DNA of 64,000 bases, from NCBI GenBank assembly GCA_019155205.2, contig JAHNZQ020000308.1, positions 1,275,264 through 1,339,263 of the forward strand, written 5' to 3'. Numbering within the stretch: the first letter of the stretch is position 1; every line of letters starts with the position of its first letter. Shown piece by piece: positions 29,676 to 42,605 of the stretch. Under the pieces are notes generated by a model. It did no database searches and was not told where the DNA came from. It saw nothing but the letters and a program-made list of their open reading frames with translations. The stretch comes from Gracilaria vermiculophylla (Eukaryota > Rhodophyta > Florideophyceae > Gracilariales > Gracilariaceae). The position numbers were made by a program, and so were the translations under genes.

Positions 29676-32600
29676 GACGGTACCATAACTGGTCTCCCGA
29701 CTTAGAAGGTCAGTTTCCTATAGGATTCACATAAATCACGACAGAACAGCGTTTCTATTTCTCGCCGATCTGAACCCAACAGTGGAATTCTTCCTTAAGG
29801 TGATTCGGAAGTGGAAAAAAATCACCGTCGACCTACTCCTCTATGGACCTCTCATGAACCCCAATGAAAACTCTCGTACAGGACTCTCAAGCAACCAACT
29901 CCAGTTGTGGGCGCGGCACGTGTAGCGCTCCCCGGGAGATGGCCGCCAGACTGGAGGACACTTAAGGTCTCCTTAGGAATCCTGGCTCTTCTGTGGAGCA
30001 TTTCAGGAATTGCCTTAAGAGAGTGCATGATCGGAAGCAAGCGGAATCCCCCGCGACACCTCTGGAGAACGCGGATATGGAGGATGGAGAATCGCACACG
30101 GCATCGCAGCCGCCAGCTCAGGAGCTGCGGGGACGGGAACACCCGGAGGCTGACTCCCTCCAGGAGTCGCTAGCCATGCGCCTTACGAGTTGGCTCTCGC
30201 AGGAGCTGATTGAAAGAATACCTGCAGGTTTTGAAGCAGACTTCCGAGCGCGCCGCCACGTCCTTGTGGAGGAAATCGCAACGGAGAGCGCTGGCCATGC
30301 TGTGGATGCTTTGCTGGATTCCGACCCCTTCCTAGAGTTGATCTCAGATGTTATCCGTGCGGACGCTCGTTCCCAGACCGTGCAGCTGCTCCCTGCAGCG
30401 GCGTTTTAAAGATATCCTTCAGTACAGGGGAGGTTCCCTCTATCAACACTTAAGCTAACCACGGGCAGAGAAGGACAGGATACTGCCACCCCCTACGCCA
30501 GAGGAGGAAAGGATACTGCCGTAGAGAAACGGGACCACCTCAGGAATATTGCTATGCAACGTCTGGATCTGATTCCATGCGGAGGAGAACAGGATACCGG
30601 TTGTGAAGTACTTCATCCATGGAGAGAAGGATAGGATACTATTCGGGAGAGTCTCAAGAGCGATGGTATTGTCAGGTACCCAGACACCCTAAAGGAAAGA
30701 CGCTAAAAGAAACGGAAGGAGAAAAGCAAAAAGCGAGGCAACGATTCATAAAGAAGCTCAGACTCTAAATGTAAAAACAGCTCCAGTTCGAAGGAGAGTA
30801 TACTTCCCAAGGATATAAGCAAAAGGGTCAGGAAAGTCGTCCGTGTCAACGACCTTTTCGCCAAAGTGGTGGATTACGACACGTACAAGTTGAATGATCG
30901 CTCCACTTTTTTCGACGCATCGGTCGTTTAATGGCTCACGAAGATCCAGCGATGGATGGGTATACAGATGAAGAAGCACCCTTTCTCAGGTGAAGACCCC
31001 ATCTCGCTGTTTAATTTACTCACTCGCTTTCGTTCAGCGTGTAATATCAATGGTTTCCAATAAGGTGCCGCCGTATGGTGCTTTCATTTCTACCTCACGG
31101 GTCAACCGCACCCACTTATGCAGCTGCGCCTCACTGGGGAGGGAACCATTGTAGATGATCTTGGAACAGATATCTTGACGACCTACCTGGAGGTGATGGA
31201 TTTCCTCCTCAAACGGTACGCAACGGACGAGGTGATAGTCGATGCTGAGGCTGAAGTCACTTTGTATAGGCATAACACGGGAGTGATCAAAACGAAGTTC
31301 ATGCAGAAGCTCTGAAAGAAGGCCATACGATTTGGGAACGTGTACTCCGAGTGGCAATCGAAGTCGTTGATTGTCAAGGTACACCTTCCCTCGATCCGCG
31401 CCCGGGAGCATAATCACTTGACGACGCACTCGAAGACCATCCATACGGAGCTACCGCGTTTCGGGGATCCCTATGGGGATACCAACCGTGCCACGCGTCG
31501 CAGCCACGCTCCAGTTTCAAACAAACCGACGGCCTGAAGGAACCGTCGGACATCCGCCCTGAGGTTGGACTCCAGCACCTCAGGGTAGGTCGACGAGGTC
31601 CCGCTCGTCGCAGAGCAAGAGGCCCTTGCTCTCACATACGTCTCATCTCAGGAAGCACTGTCTAGGATGATTACATCCTCGTCTTTTACTTCGTATGCCT
31701 TGGCAGGTTCTTACAGGAGTGTTTGATTCGCGATCGCTCGGGGCTACCCACTGCCTTGCAGGATTTTTTTTCTCTAGAGCCAGTTAACTGTACTACTCTC
31801 ATCCCGGTATTGAGAGCCGTCTCCTGAGAGAACGGGAGAAGAAATTCAAGGACCTGAAGGACACACTAAATCAGAGCGGAAATTATCGAACCGCGTATCA
31901 CGATATAAGCTCTACTCAGGGAAGCTACGGTTACGGCGCTACAGTGCGAGTGCAGTCTGTCCCATTTGCACTTGCAGCGTCATAACAGGGACCGGAATCC
32001 AAACTGGCTGCACCCCAGATGAACACGTCGCATCCAAAATGCGCGATCGCAGGGGCCATCCCCCATTGGAACTCAGATCCCTTCCAACCAGTAAAACCCT
32101 CAGGATCACGCGTAGAGGTTTCGAGTGGCTCCTAACCGTCGAACCTCAGCCCTATGGAGTCGTCTTTTAGGAAAGAGGGAGAAGCCCTCTGCAGAGTCAA
32201 CGACGAATCGGTGGGTCCTCCAATTCCTTTGGACCCATCCAAAACCTTTGGCGATTCTGTTTGCACGGTCCGCCGTGAGAATTACAAAGTTTTTGCCTCT
32301 ACAGGATGTTCTACGTTCGCCTTAGTAGCGATGCGCACTATCCTCGACACCCGAGCTAGCCCCCAATCTGGTGCACGCCTACTTTCTCCCGCGGTCTGCT
32401 ATGCTGCTTCGTGAGGACTGAAAATCTCCCTGAAGTGCGCGATGCGTCACGTCGAGCATTGAACATCCTCGGAGCATTATTCTTGTATCTCTGACTGGTC
32501 GGTTTACAGATGAAGGTGTCTTTCCCCATGGCGACCAAAATGGCATCACAATGCGTATTGGACACTTCCTTTGTGGATTGATATGTACGTGCAAAGTACT

Positions 32601-35550
32601 CCCGCCTGCGGAAGGTCAAGTTTCACGACGCCGCTCCTGTAGGTATCGTGTCCGCATCTCCGGGACCAAACGCCAACGCGCGTCACGCAGGTAATCTTCT
32701 AAAGGAGACGCAATCGAATAAGCTCCAAGTGGTGAAGAGTATCGAAATACCCGCGAGAAGCCAGGCCGGTGCAGACCTCTATATCTCGCCTTTCATTCCT
32801 ACAGGACAGTACACATCTGGCGATGGAGTAGCACTCCATGACGGCAAAAGACGTTATGGAAATTGTGACGAAAATTCCCTTCAGCGTCGTGCTTGCCACC
32901 CTGAAGGAGTCGCTGTAACGGCTCCAAAAAGGGTCTATCGTCGGATTGGCCCTACCCCCCCTTCAGGACTAGCTGATCTTCCTTGTACGCATGACCTTGC
33001 GGAAAGCGATGTAACTGCCACCATGGAGGCTGAAGTGACACCAACGACTCCATAGGAAGAGAATCCTGCCATCTGGCAGGAGAAGTTCCAAATTGGCGAA
33101 GACTTCGAAGATTATCGCCATAGGATACTGGAAATTCTATCTGCCTTTGAGGAAATGTGGTCTGGTCACCTCGATCATGTTAGCCTGGCTAAGCACCGGA
33201 TCCAGCTCACACCTGATGCAAAATTGTGTACACCAACTCTTGAGCAGGGCCGGACCCCATGAGCGCGATTCCGAACGCGACGAGGTCCGCCGGATGCTTG
33301 AAAAGGGCGTGTTCGAGCAATCTAATTCTGAATGGGCCTCCACGGTGGTGTTTGTGAAGAAAAAAGATGGCTCCTTGAGGTTCTGAATTGACTATAGACG
33401 TCTCAACCAGGTGACGGTACGCGATTCATATCCGACACCCAGTATGGATGAATGTACTGACTCCTTAGGTGATGCGTCTGTTTTCTCCACACTGGGTGCT
33501 ATCAGCGGCTATTTACAGATAGAGATGGATGACACCGATAAGGATAAGACAACTTTCACCTCGCACTGTAGAATTTTATGATTTCCAAGCATGCCATTTA
33601 AATTGAAGAATGCACCCGCTACATTTCGACGAGCGGTGGACATAATCCTGTCAAACATGAAGTGGCATTACGCCCTAGTGTAAATTGACGATGCGTTTAT
33701 ATACTCCGGAAGCGTGGAGGAGCAATTCATGCATGTGAAGTATGTGCTCCAACACGTGAAGGACGCTGGACTCACCTTGAAGCTGGAAAAGTGTTTGTTT
33801 TAAGTTTTCTGTGGATTACCCGGAGAAAATTTCGCTTCTCGGCCACCTGCAGGTTTCAAAAAAAGCACAAGACCCCTATGAGGAAGCTCACCATCCCACA
33901 AAGCAGACGGAGCTCCGCTCATTACTGGGGTTTTGTAATGTGTTTCGGAGGTTTGTCCCGAATTTCTCCCACATCGCTGCCCCGTTACATCGGCTCTTGG
34001 AGAAAAGAAAGCATTCAAAATTGTCTATCTTAACTGACGAAGAGTTTGAAGCCTTTAAGTCCCTGAAAAGTAGAATAATAGAGCCGCCGATCTTGATATT
34101 TTCGAAGCGGCACGGCTGAATGGTGCTGGATACAGACGCCTGTAAATTCCGGAACGGATGTGCCCTCCTACAGGAACAAATTGAAGATGGACTTAAACCT
34201 AAAGGACACTAGAGCTGCAGCCTTTCATCTACGGAACCAAAAAAAATCCACCGGAGAGCGCGAATTTCAAACCATCGTATGGGCGTTGTTGCTTTTACAT
34301 TCGTACCTGAAAGGCATGCGTTTTACATTGAGGACAGACCATGCACCATTTAGTTGGATACTTTCTTTGACGAATGCTTCCAGTCGCCTGGAGAGGTGGA
34401 GGGTACGTCTCTTGGAGTTCAAATTTGACATCGTCCACCGTCCCGGCGTAAAACACCAGGCAGCAGGCGCGCTGTAGCAAAATTCCACCGAGGGAGTAGA
34501 CAAAACATCTTTGGAGGACACTATCTCCTGTGTAATCAATGAGGATGCCAACAAGAAAGAAGGACCCGATGGAGAATGCTTGGAATATTATGAATCTAGG
34601 TGCAGGTGTAGTGGGATTCCTGAAATGATCCTTTGTTAAGGAGAAGAAAGAAGTCCTCCCCTTCACCATCTTGGAGATCCTGAAGGAGAATAGTATAGAT
34701 GCGCACTGCAAGAAGTCCCTCGCCACTGTGGGGAGTTTAATATCGTCATTCGATGTCGACCGAGGCGGCGTACTCGTACGTCGCGCTCCTCTAGACGGAG
34801 CTCTCCAAACGGTGGTTCCAAGGAGCCTACGGGCGAGAGTGCTGTATCTTTCACATTATCTTCGCCTCGCCAGGCACCCCGGTGGATCGAGCATGTACTC
34901 CACCATGAGGAGGGAGTTTTATTTGCCAAACATGGCTAATTACGCCTTACAAACGGTGTCGGATGGCCACTCCTGTGCCAACGCTAGGCGAAAAACTCGC
35001 AGACACGGGACGCCGCTCACCCTGCTCCGGCCTTCAAGACCTTTGGAGTTCGCAGCTATGGATGTTTTGGACCCTCTTTCAAAATCAGAGCGAAGGTACC
35101 GATCTATGCTCGTGATCACCGATCGGTTTTCGAAGGTCTTTCGGGACATTAGTCTCCCGAGCACCACTGCAGCAGTAATTGTCGTGACTTTTCTAAAGCA
35201 CTGTGTTCATCCTTATGGGACACCTCTATGTGTCCTTACGGAAAATGGACCCCAGTCCGCGGCGAAGCTATTCAGCGCCATCTCCGGAATGCCGGGGATG
35301 AAGCAGTTGTTTACGAGTGCCCATCACACCTAGACCAACGTTCAGGCGGAGAGGTTTACCAAAACCATCGCTTCAAGGTCGAATCACTACGTCGCGGACC
35401 ACCAGAAGGATTGGGACGCATACGTGAGCCTGCGCACGTATGCATACAACCTGCCGGGGCACCGCTCCACGAGGAATGCTCCATTCAATTTAGTAATCTT
35501 GCGCATCCACCCTAGTGCCATCATTGTCGTACACGCCACGGCGCACCCGG
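29129..35550 (+). mobile_element. Degenerate Ty3/gypsy LTR retrotransposon
   Basis: After an LTR (29129-about 29675), the plus strand shows gag-like sequence (30000-30410 and around 31000-31540). A reverse transcriptase follows (about 33080-33900: WASTVVFVKKKDGSLRF, IDYRRLN, MPFKLKNAPATF, an IDD catalytic remnant and a YSGSVEEQF run). Then come RNase H (about 34050-34470: FRTDHAPFSWIL-like) and integrase (34671-35500: zinc-binding HYLRLARHPG, then AAMDVLDPLSKS, DRFSK and TENGPQS of the DDE core). RT before integrase identifies the Ty3 order. Dozens of stops and frameshifts show it is dead. No 3' LTR is recognised; the element is lost beyond the integrase core, before the gap at 36045. Confidence 0.85.
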
Positions 35551-37300
35551 TGTGTGGGCTACAGGCACCATCAGCACGCCATAACATGACTGGAACGAAT
35601 TTGTTTTTTGGGAATATGGGATACTGTGGGCGCCATCACGAGACGGTGACGCAGGGGGCTAAACACGTGTAATAATGAAAGCCAAAAGGGTGCTCTTTGT
35701 AGCTAAAAGCACCAAAACAAGTTGAAAACAGTGGGATCAAAGGAACTAAACCCACTCGATGAAAGGAAATATCACTAGGGAGAGCAAGAGGCTCAATCCC
35801 CATATAAAAATTCTAAACTTCTTCTTGAAACGGCGCGCAACCCAAGAATTATATCAAGGATCACTAAGGGTCAGACCCTCGGCTTCCGGTCAGACACTCC
35901 GGATGTGAAGTGGATTATGCAGCCTACCTACCTCTGCACTAACCAGAAGCAGGCGCATACAATCCTTACAGGGCTTCCCGAGGAGAGCTACTAACAGCAG
36001 GATATGCTTTCGCTCTATACCCAAGCTGGCCCTTTGCAGGAAAGNNNNNNNNNNNNNNNNNNNNNNNNNNNNNNNNNNNNNNNNNNNNNNNNNNNNNNNN
36101 NNNNNNNNNNNNNNNNNNNNNNNNNNNNNNNNNNNNNNNNNNNNTCAACCGGTCTTGGCGACGGTATTCCCCACCCTATCGGGCAACTAGCGGCAAACGC
36201 CTCACTAGAAGCCCTTTATCCAGCGGCGAGCGCCTCACTGGTTGTTGATGATGATGGGGGGTGGTGCTTAGGTGCTGGTCGATTGTTGAGGTGAGTTCAG
36301 ACCGAAGTCTGTAGCTCAGACCCTCCTTTTATAGTGTTTAGAGACCCTACAAACGAGCCAAATACGCATTTCTACTTGCTAGTTACTCATGTGTGCGTCC
36401 GGGTTACTCCATTGGCTTCTAGAGGCCTCCATAGCTGCACACTAACCAATAATAAAGCGACAATTTGCGCCGGCATCACTAAAATACTTTAGTCTTTACT
36501 GGGCCAACAAAGCGTGCAATGTGCTAGACAATACTGGATCATTCTACACGTATGTTCCAGCAATATATCGCACATTCCGCAACATTCGCGACCGACAGAT
36601 ACCATGAATCAATATCTTTCACATTGAAGGATTTGTGGTTGTTCTGAAGTTGAAAGAGGACGTTCTCTTACCATATCTGCAATAAAGTGCCGCATGTCTC
36701 AAATTTTTAAAACGCGTCGTTGATAGGTTGAACTTAGAGTAGTGGCTACAGTGGACACAATTTCAGATGGCTGCACGATTTTTCAATATCATTTAGTTTT
36801 AAAGTGTTCTATATATTTTTAACATGTCTACATGAGGTGGACTATGCAGGCGGAAGTGTGACGAGTCGGGTTTTTAGCAGAGTAACGAAATGCAATGTTG
36901 CATGGAATCTCTTCGAAACCAAGTAGCCCAATACTATCATATGACTGGTTCCCCAAATTTTCCCTTGATAAGATCGAGTCACATGTCCGGTTCCTTTTGC
37001 AGTCCAACACAACAGTTTGTGTTCCAATTGACTGTTTGACTCATTTATGCTGCTCACTTACGGTTACTCTACATGACAACGTAATAATAAGCGTGCGAAA
37101 ATTCCCTGACACATTTAAAACTCAGTACTTCAATTTACACTGCACTTAGTAAGGTTGCAATTCTTGCAGGCCCTTACTTTTACAATACAACCAAAATAAT
37201 CATAACAAGTTTCCTTTTCCCCGTACGTTTTGTTCCCCAATGGCTTGTTTACGATGCTTTGTAGAATAGCTCTTTTTCATTTTGAAAAGAAGAACATTTC
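35551..37300. other. Transposon debris and AT-rich DNA around the first assembly gap
   Basis: No intact gene. A short stretch near 35900-36040 reads in one frame (DVKWIMQPTYLCTNQKQ...) like a retroelement fragment. After the gap, 36145-36500 looks like repeat DNA with an AGACCCTCCTTTTATAGTG promoter-like motif, perhaps part of an LTR. 36500-37300 is AT-rich with nothing recognised. Confidence 0.4.
36045..36144. other. Assembly gap (100 N)
   Basis: Exactly 100 N, the conventional size for a gap of unknown length. Confidence 0.98.
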
Positions 37301-37672
37301 TGTGAAATATGACGTGTGTGTGTGAATGCCTCTCCGAGAGTACACGGGCGCTCATAGCACGACACGCAATGGCGCATGTCTCTACCGATTGCGAGAAACT
37401 GGATATTTGGATTCATTTATCGCAGCAGACTGTCACGCAATACATATGCGGGAGCTAATAATTACAGTGCGCTAGAGAGTAGCTCTACTACTCAGCACTG
37501 CATATGATTTGGAAAGTGACACAATCGTGTAGGTGAGGCAATTACTTGGTCAGTTGCCTAGATAGTTATTTTAGTCGAGAACCTCAGACGGTATCCTGAA
37601 AGTTCAGCCCAAGCACAGAACACACGAAAAGCATTCAATAAAGATTCTCAGAGTTATAGTTGTCGTTCAACA
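37301..37672 (+). repeat. 5' LTR of copia element B
   Basis: Begins TGTGAAATATGACG and ends near CAACA. It contains CATTCAATAAAGATTCT (AATAAA signal) near its 3' end. Very similar to 42251-42605 apart from substitutions and a roughly 17-nt length difference. Confidence 0.85.
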
Positions 37673-37889
37673 CTGTTATTTGATCTACAGTTTTCGTATT
37701 TATGGGCCCAGAAAGCTAAAACATCCTTTCCTCAAGGCCGCGATAGTCGTGAGACATTCAAACAGTAGCGTGGAACGACGGGCGTGGAAAACAGGAGCAG
37801 TATGCGGAAGTAGTCTCTCTTTGGCAAGCGTTCTCGAACAATTTCACAGACTCAAACATCAACAAAACCTCTAAGGAAGCACGAGGAAT

Positions 37890-38719
37890 TATGTTGCAGT
37901 CACAACTGTGTGGTCAAGCAAAGGAATTGTGCAGAGCGATACTGGACAGTATTATACGTTCTGATAAAGGTGTGGCCGCAATCATAGCCGCCCTCTACAA
38001 ACGGGATACACTAACAGTCGTGCTGGACTTTTTTTAAGGTCTTTATGGCGTTGAGTAACACCAAAAGCAATTCTAAAGAAAGCTTTAAGAACTTTGAGTC
38101 AAGATTTCAGGCTCAGGTATCAAGATTGAACTCACATGGTTCCGAAGCCAAACTATCGGATTCATTCGTTGCGTTCGTCTCACTGGCCAATGCAGATGTT
38201 GATAAAAATCAAAGAGTCTCCGTCTTCGCAAGTGCCCAACCGACAAGCTCTAATTTTACGCCCTCGTCCTAGAACAATGACTATTTACAGGTTATTTCGT
38301 ATGAGACTATTGTCTTGGTTCTTCATCAGTGTGACAAAATGAAAGGGGGAAGTGCTGACCAATCCCCAGAGTCGTTTTCCAGCAACTCAGCACACTATCA
38401 ACCGCACGGAGGACTGTCGTCCGAAGGGTCAAGCGGGTACAATGGCAAACAAAATTCGCGAAGAACACAAGAGCATATGGCAAACCTCAAGGACAGAACC
38501 AGATGTCGCAAATGTCATACGTTTGGACACTGGAAAGGGGATCACAACGAAGAAGGGCCACTGAAGTCCGGAATCAAATCGACGGTCACGGCAGTATACC
38601 CAAACCAATCTGAAAGGAACGTAGTCAGTTTCAGTATGGCAAGGCTTATAACATCAAATAAACCAGCGGCAATCATGCAAGGCAATATCAGACCGCTTCT
38701 CGACGACGGAGCGAGATAG
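37890..38719 (+). pseudogene. gag region of copia element B
   Basis: Fragments in at least two frames: an ALYKRDTLTVV segment, a long segment (LSNTKSNSKESFKNFESRFQ-like, 38045-38272) typical of the copia gag_pre/UBN2 core, and a zinc knuckle C-x2-C-x4-H-x4-H near 38505. The final residue is His where Cys is usual. Multiple stops. Confidence 0.7.
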
Positions 38720-41700
38720 GTTTTGCAGAATTGAAGCTCAGCCCCATCTTAATCAACCCGGAGTGGAACGGTGTCCGCAAACCTTTACTAGACTCTATTG
38801 CAGACCGACCTTATTTGCAGTATGGAAGTGGGCAACACAGCAGCGTAGCCAAGAAGATTCTGGGATCCGTGGTGTTCAAAGCCAAGGCAAACGACGACTC
38901 AATCGCGGAGGTTAGGCACTTGGTTATTGAAGGTTAATCTCAGGGGGTGGTAGGACGCAGCATAACGAGACATTGCCACATCATGCATGCCAATTAGAAC
39001 AAATTGGTTCTCCCATCCTATGATAATAGGAAGACCAGGAGGACTATCGCGTTGGTCGACAGGGACATGCACATCTACATACCGCACTCGGAATTTAAAT
39101 TTCAGGCTGAGGCGTTTACGAAGGGCAACGAGAATACCCTGTTTGGAGCTTCAACTCAATTGGAAGGGGATATAAGCAAGAAGCCGACACCGAAATTAAG
39201 AAAATAGTAGACAAAATTCACAAGCACGTATGCGGACACTCAAGTTATTCACACATCAATATTGTGCTCCAGAGAAACAAGTTGTCGGATTCGAAAGTGG
39301 AGCAGTACCTGTAGTTGCTGCTGGAAAAGTGCACTGCCTGCCAAACTACCGTAGAGCCCAAGACTACTCGGAAAGCTTCCCTGAGCGCAATGATACGAGA
39401 GTTCAACGACTTGGTATACAAAGGTCATGTGTTCCTCAAACAGTACTGCATGACGCACGTCATGGATGCCGCTTCTCGCTACTCAGTACGTGCTACAGGC
39501 GAAGATACTGTGATGAAAAAGGCCATTCCGATCTTCGATGCGCATTGGATCACGACGTTATGGACCTGAAAAACGGTAGCATACAACCGAGCGTTCGAGA
39601 ACAGCATATCCCTGAAGTACCTCGAAGAACTGGATATAGAAACCCGACCGCTGCAACCTCCAATATACATCAAGAACGTGCTGCAAACTAAACACCGAAT
39701 CATACGCGATGTGTATCTCCGCCTCCAGGAAGCCAGTACCAAACAATGATATTGTTGGACAGATGCACTTTTGGTCCAGAAAGCCATCGGAACATCGAAC
39801 GATCCATACGGCAACGAAGTTTTGTCGACCCAGGAATTGTAAATGGGTTACGCCGGACCGGCAAAAGCTCGTGCAACGCCAAAGCTATTGCCACAGGACC
39901 TTGTGAATGCATATCGAAGCCTTCTAGCCAGGCGCAAGCTCACGCTGATACTCCGTTCGAAAACCATCCAGGAGACATCCATCGCGCCAGGGGACATCCC
40001 ACAAGTCTTCGTGAAGAGAGACCATGAGAAGAGAGGAAAGTGGTCTGACATCCAAACAGTTTTGGCCTATGACTTCAAGAACAAAACCGTCACGGTCCCC
40101 GAATCCAAGGGGAAGACAATTTGCTCTGCCATCGAAGATGTAAGGCCAGCCCTACGTGAAAACTAGCTAGCAGCCACTGTGCAAGATGTTGCAGACGAGC
40201 TGGATCGACATCTAGAGGACGCTATAGACACTCTGGAGAGCGACACTATAGTGCAAAAAGTGTAGCAAAACACGGAACTGCAGCATCAAGTACGCAAAGG
40301 AGAAGAACCGGACAGCATCGGTCCCAACTTAACGAGCATTGGGGACAAGATCGAAGTATACTGGCCAATGGACACGCAGTTCTGTGGGGGAACAGTTCAG
40401 AATTCTGATGCCATTTCGGGCAAGCACTCATTTCTGTACGACGACGGGGATAAGGAAAAATTGGATCTGCAAGAGTAAGTATGGAACTACACGAAGTATG
40501 CACACGCCAATGACCAGACATCTACCCCTTACTTGACTTCAAATACCGATAAGCTCCTCGAGGCACGTAAAAAGCAGACGTCGCCCGGCCAAGAAATGCG
40601 AGGGGAAGAGACGGAAATTTTCGATATTTACCACAAGGTATTTGGAAATGAAGAGTTCATGCTGCACCAGGAGCAAGGCCTTCCTCCGTATGCCACCCAA
40701 AATCCCTACGAAAGGGAAGAAAAATTCTTCAAGAAGACAGTGAGGGATGTAGCCGTAGCCCACGTTTCGAAGAATGCCCATATCCTCACTAGTCACGTAT
40801 TGTACAAGGAGAAGATATGCGACGATTACGCCCCTAAGCTACAGGCCCGAATCGCTGTGCACGGGAACAAAGACCGACATAAGGACCATCTAAGGACATG
40901 CTCAGCCACATATCTAACGGTAGGAATACGTATATTACTTTCTTCGACAACCATATATCGTTGGAATCTTGCCTAGATCGATTTCAAAACCCATTTCCTG
41001 CAGACACAAGCCGAGCGAGATGTTTGCTTGGTTTCACCGCGTGAATACCAGACAAGATGTCAGCCCTATTGGTTTCTTTTTTCAGAAGCGTACAGACCGG
41101 CAAACGCAGGTGCACAGAAGCAACAGCTTAGCGACGATTTCCTTCGTGGTTTCGGCTTTCAGCAATTGGTGTATGTACCGCAACTTTTTAACAAGATGAC
41201 ACAAGAAAAAATTGTTGTGGCTGCGGTGAAAGTTCTGGACGACAAACTGTTTGGAGGAGAACAAATGGTGCTAAAAACAGTTATCGAGAGGATGAAACAC
41301 GCCCACAAGCCGGAAATGATTGTTTACGGACCGGCGAAGATCCATTTCTACAGCAAAATGGTCACATAGAACGAAGATATGCCAATTTCTATTCACAGAA
41401 ACGAGAAGATACACCGATATCAGCCTCTTAAATTAACCCGTATACGCCAAAAGTAACAGAATTCACCCCTCAACAGCAGTGAGCTCGAATCCTTCAGATC
41501 TCTAAACAGTTGCTAAGTATGTTTGGGTGTTGCAGCATCCCCCTTCTGCGGATTTGCTGCAAGTTCTCATCAACAGAAAGATCCAACCGCCAGATCCAAA
41601 AACATAGTTTCGCAGATTAACGTTCTAAACAAACTCAAGAGGATGACAACCGAGCTAAATTTCGTACGCCCGGATACGAAAGGAGACTACCGAGCTGCGA

Positions 41701-42080
41701 TCTTAGTGTTTTCAGATGCAAGCAAGAAGGGGGATTACGAACAACTAGGTTTTGTCGCAGGACTGCTTCATTGGAAATCTTCAAAAGGGAACCTTCATAC
41801 TTGTGATCGCATGGAGCTCCCACAAATCTCGAAGATCTGTGAAGTCGATCAGAGCAGTGGAAACCTCGGCATCCCGCGAAGCCATCGAAGAAGGAGAAGT
41901 TCTGGCAAAGGCGATTTCTATCATGCTGGGTATTGCCGTGGGCCTGTGGATCGTTGTGGACCCTGAAGACATATACTGCACACATTCTACTTGCATATAT
42001 TACGCTGACCGGTCACTTCGTGGCGATGTGTTGGTCGTTAGATACGAGTTCGAAACAGGCAGTGTCCAGACGATGATATA
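38690..42080 (+). pseudogene. pol region of copia element B (protease, integrase, Tudor-like, RT, RNase H)
   Basis: Protease begins RPLLDDGA near 38690 and continues through QYGSGQHSS and HLVIEG. Integrase zinc region (HSSYSHI...CTAC) precedes VMDAASRYS, holding the first catalytic Asp. The segment at 40349-40478 (IEVYWP...GGTVQN..GKHSFLYDDGDKEKLDL) has the barrel pattern of Tudor/agenet domains. RT follows: ARIAVHGNKDRHKDHLRT, then a degraded IDFKTHFLQ. RNase H contains FSDASKKGD. In-frame stops at several points rule out a working polyprotein. Confidence 0.75.
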
Positions 42081-42250
42081 GACTCCAGGTGAGACAAACT
42101 ACGGTAATCCAATGACCAAAAACGACATCTCCAGGTCCGCCAGCTTAGATCTGATGTTGTACGATGGAGAGATCACTATGGACTTCAATAAGGCGCTATC
42201 TAGCTGTCCAGGAAAGTTCACGGGATAATTCCATATCAAAAGGGGATGAG

Positions 42251-42605
42251 TGTGAAATATGAGGTGTGTGTTTGAATGCCTCTCCAAGCATACACGGGCG
42301 CTCATAACACGACACGCTATGGTGCACGGCTCTATTAGTTGCAAGACACTGGACATCTGGATGCAATTATCATAACAGACTGCCACGCAATACAAATGCG
42401 GGAGTTAATAATTACAGTGCGCTAGAGAGTAGTTCTATTACTCAGCACCGCAAATGCTTTGGAAAGAGATGCAATCGTGTAGATAATGCAATTAAGATAC
42501 TTATTTAAGTCGAGAACCGTAGACGGAATCTTGAAAGTTCAGCCGAAGCACAGAACACACAAGACATTCAATAAAGATTCTTAGAGTTTCACTTGTGCTT
42601 CGGCA
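42251..42605 (+). repeat. 3' LTR of copia element B
   Basis: Begins TGTGAAATATGAGG right after the purine tract and ends CGGCA, followed by TTTC that repeats the base pairs before 37301. Confidence 0.85.

Larger units (their letters stand above)
37301..42605 (+). mobile_element. Ty1/copia-type LTR retrotransposon B with Tudor-like domain, full length but dead
   Basis: Bounded by LTRs at 37301-37672 and 42251-42605 (both begin TGTGAAATATGA) and flanked by (a)tttc on both sides as target duplication. A purine-rich tract, AAAAGGGGATGAG, precedes the 3' LTR. Internal order on the plus strand: gag with a CRKCHTFGHWKGDH zinc knuckle (about 37890-38700), protease (38690-39100, DDGA start), integrase (39190-39700), a Tudor-like stretch (40349-40478), reverse transcriptase (40830-41030) and RNase H (41710-42080). 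Integrase before RT is the copia order. Many stops and shifts. Length 5.3 kb is typical. Confidence 0.9.

Noticed and set aside
29129..42605. Endogenous virus rather than LTR retrotransposons
   Set aside because: No envelope-like frame after integrase or RNase H; domain order and length match ordinary gypsy and copia elements.
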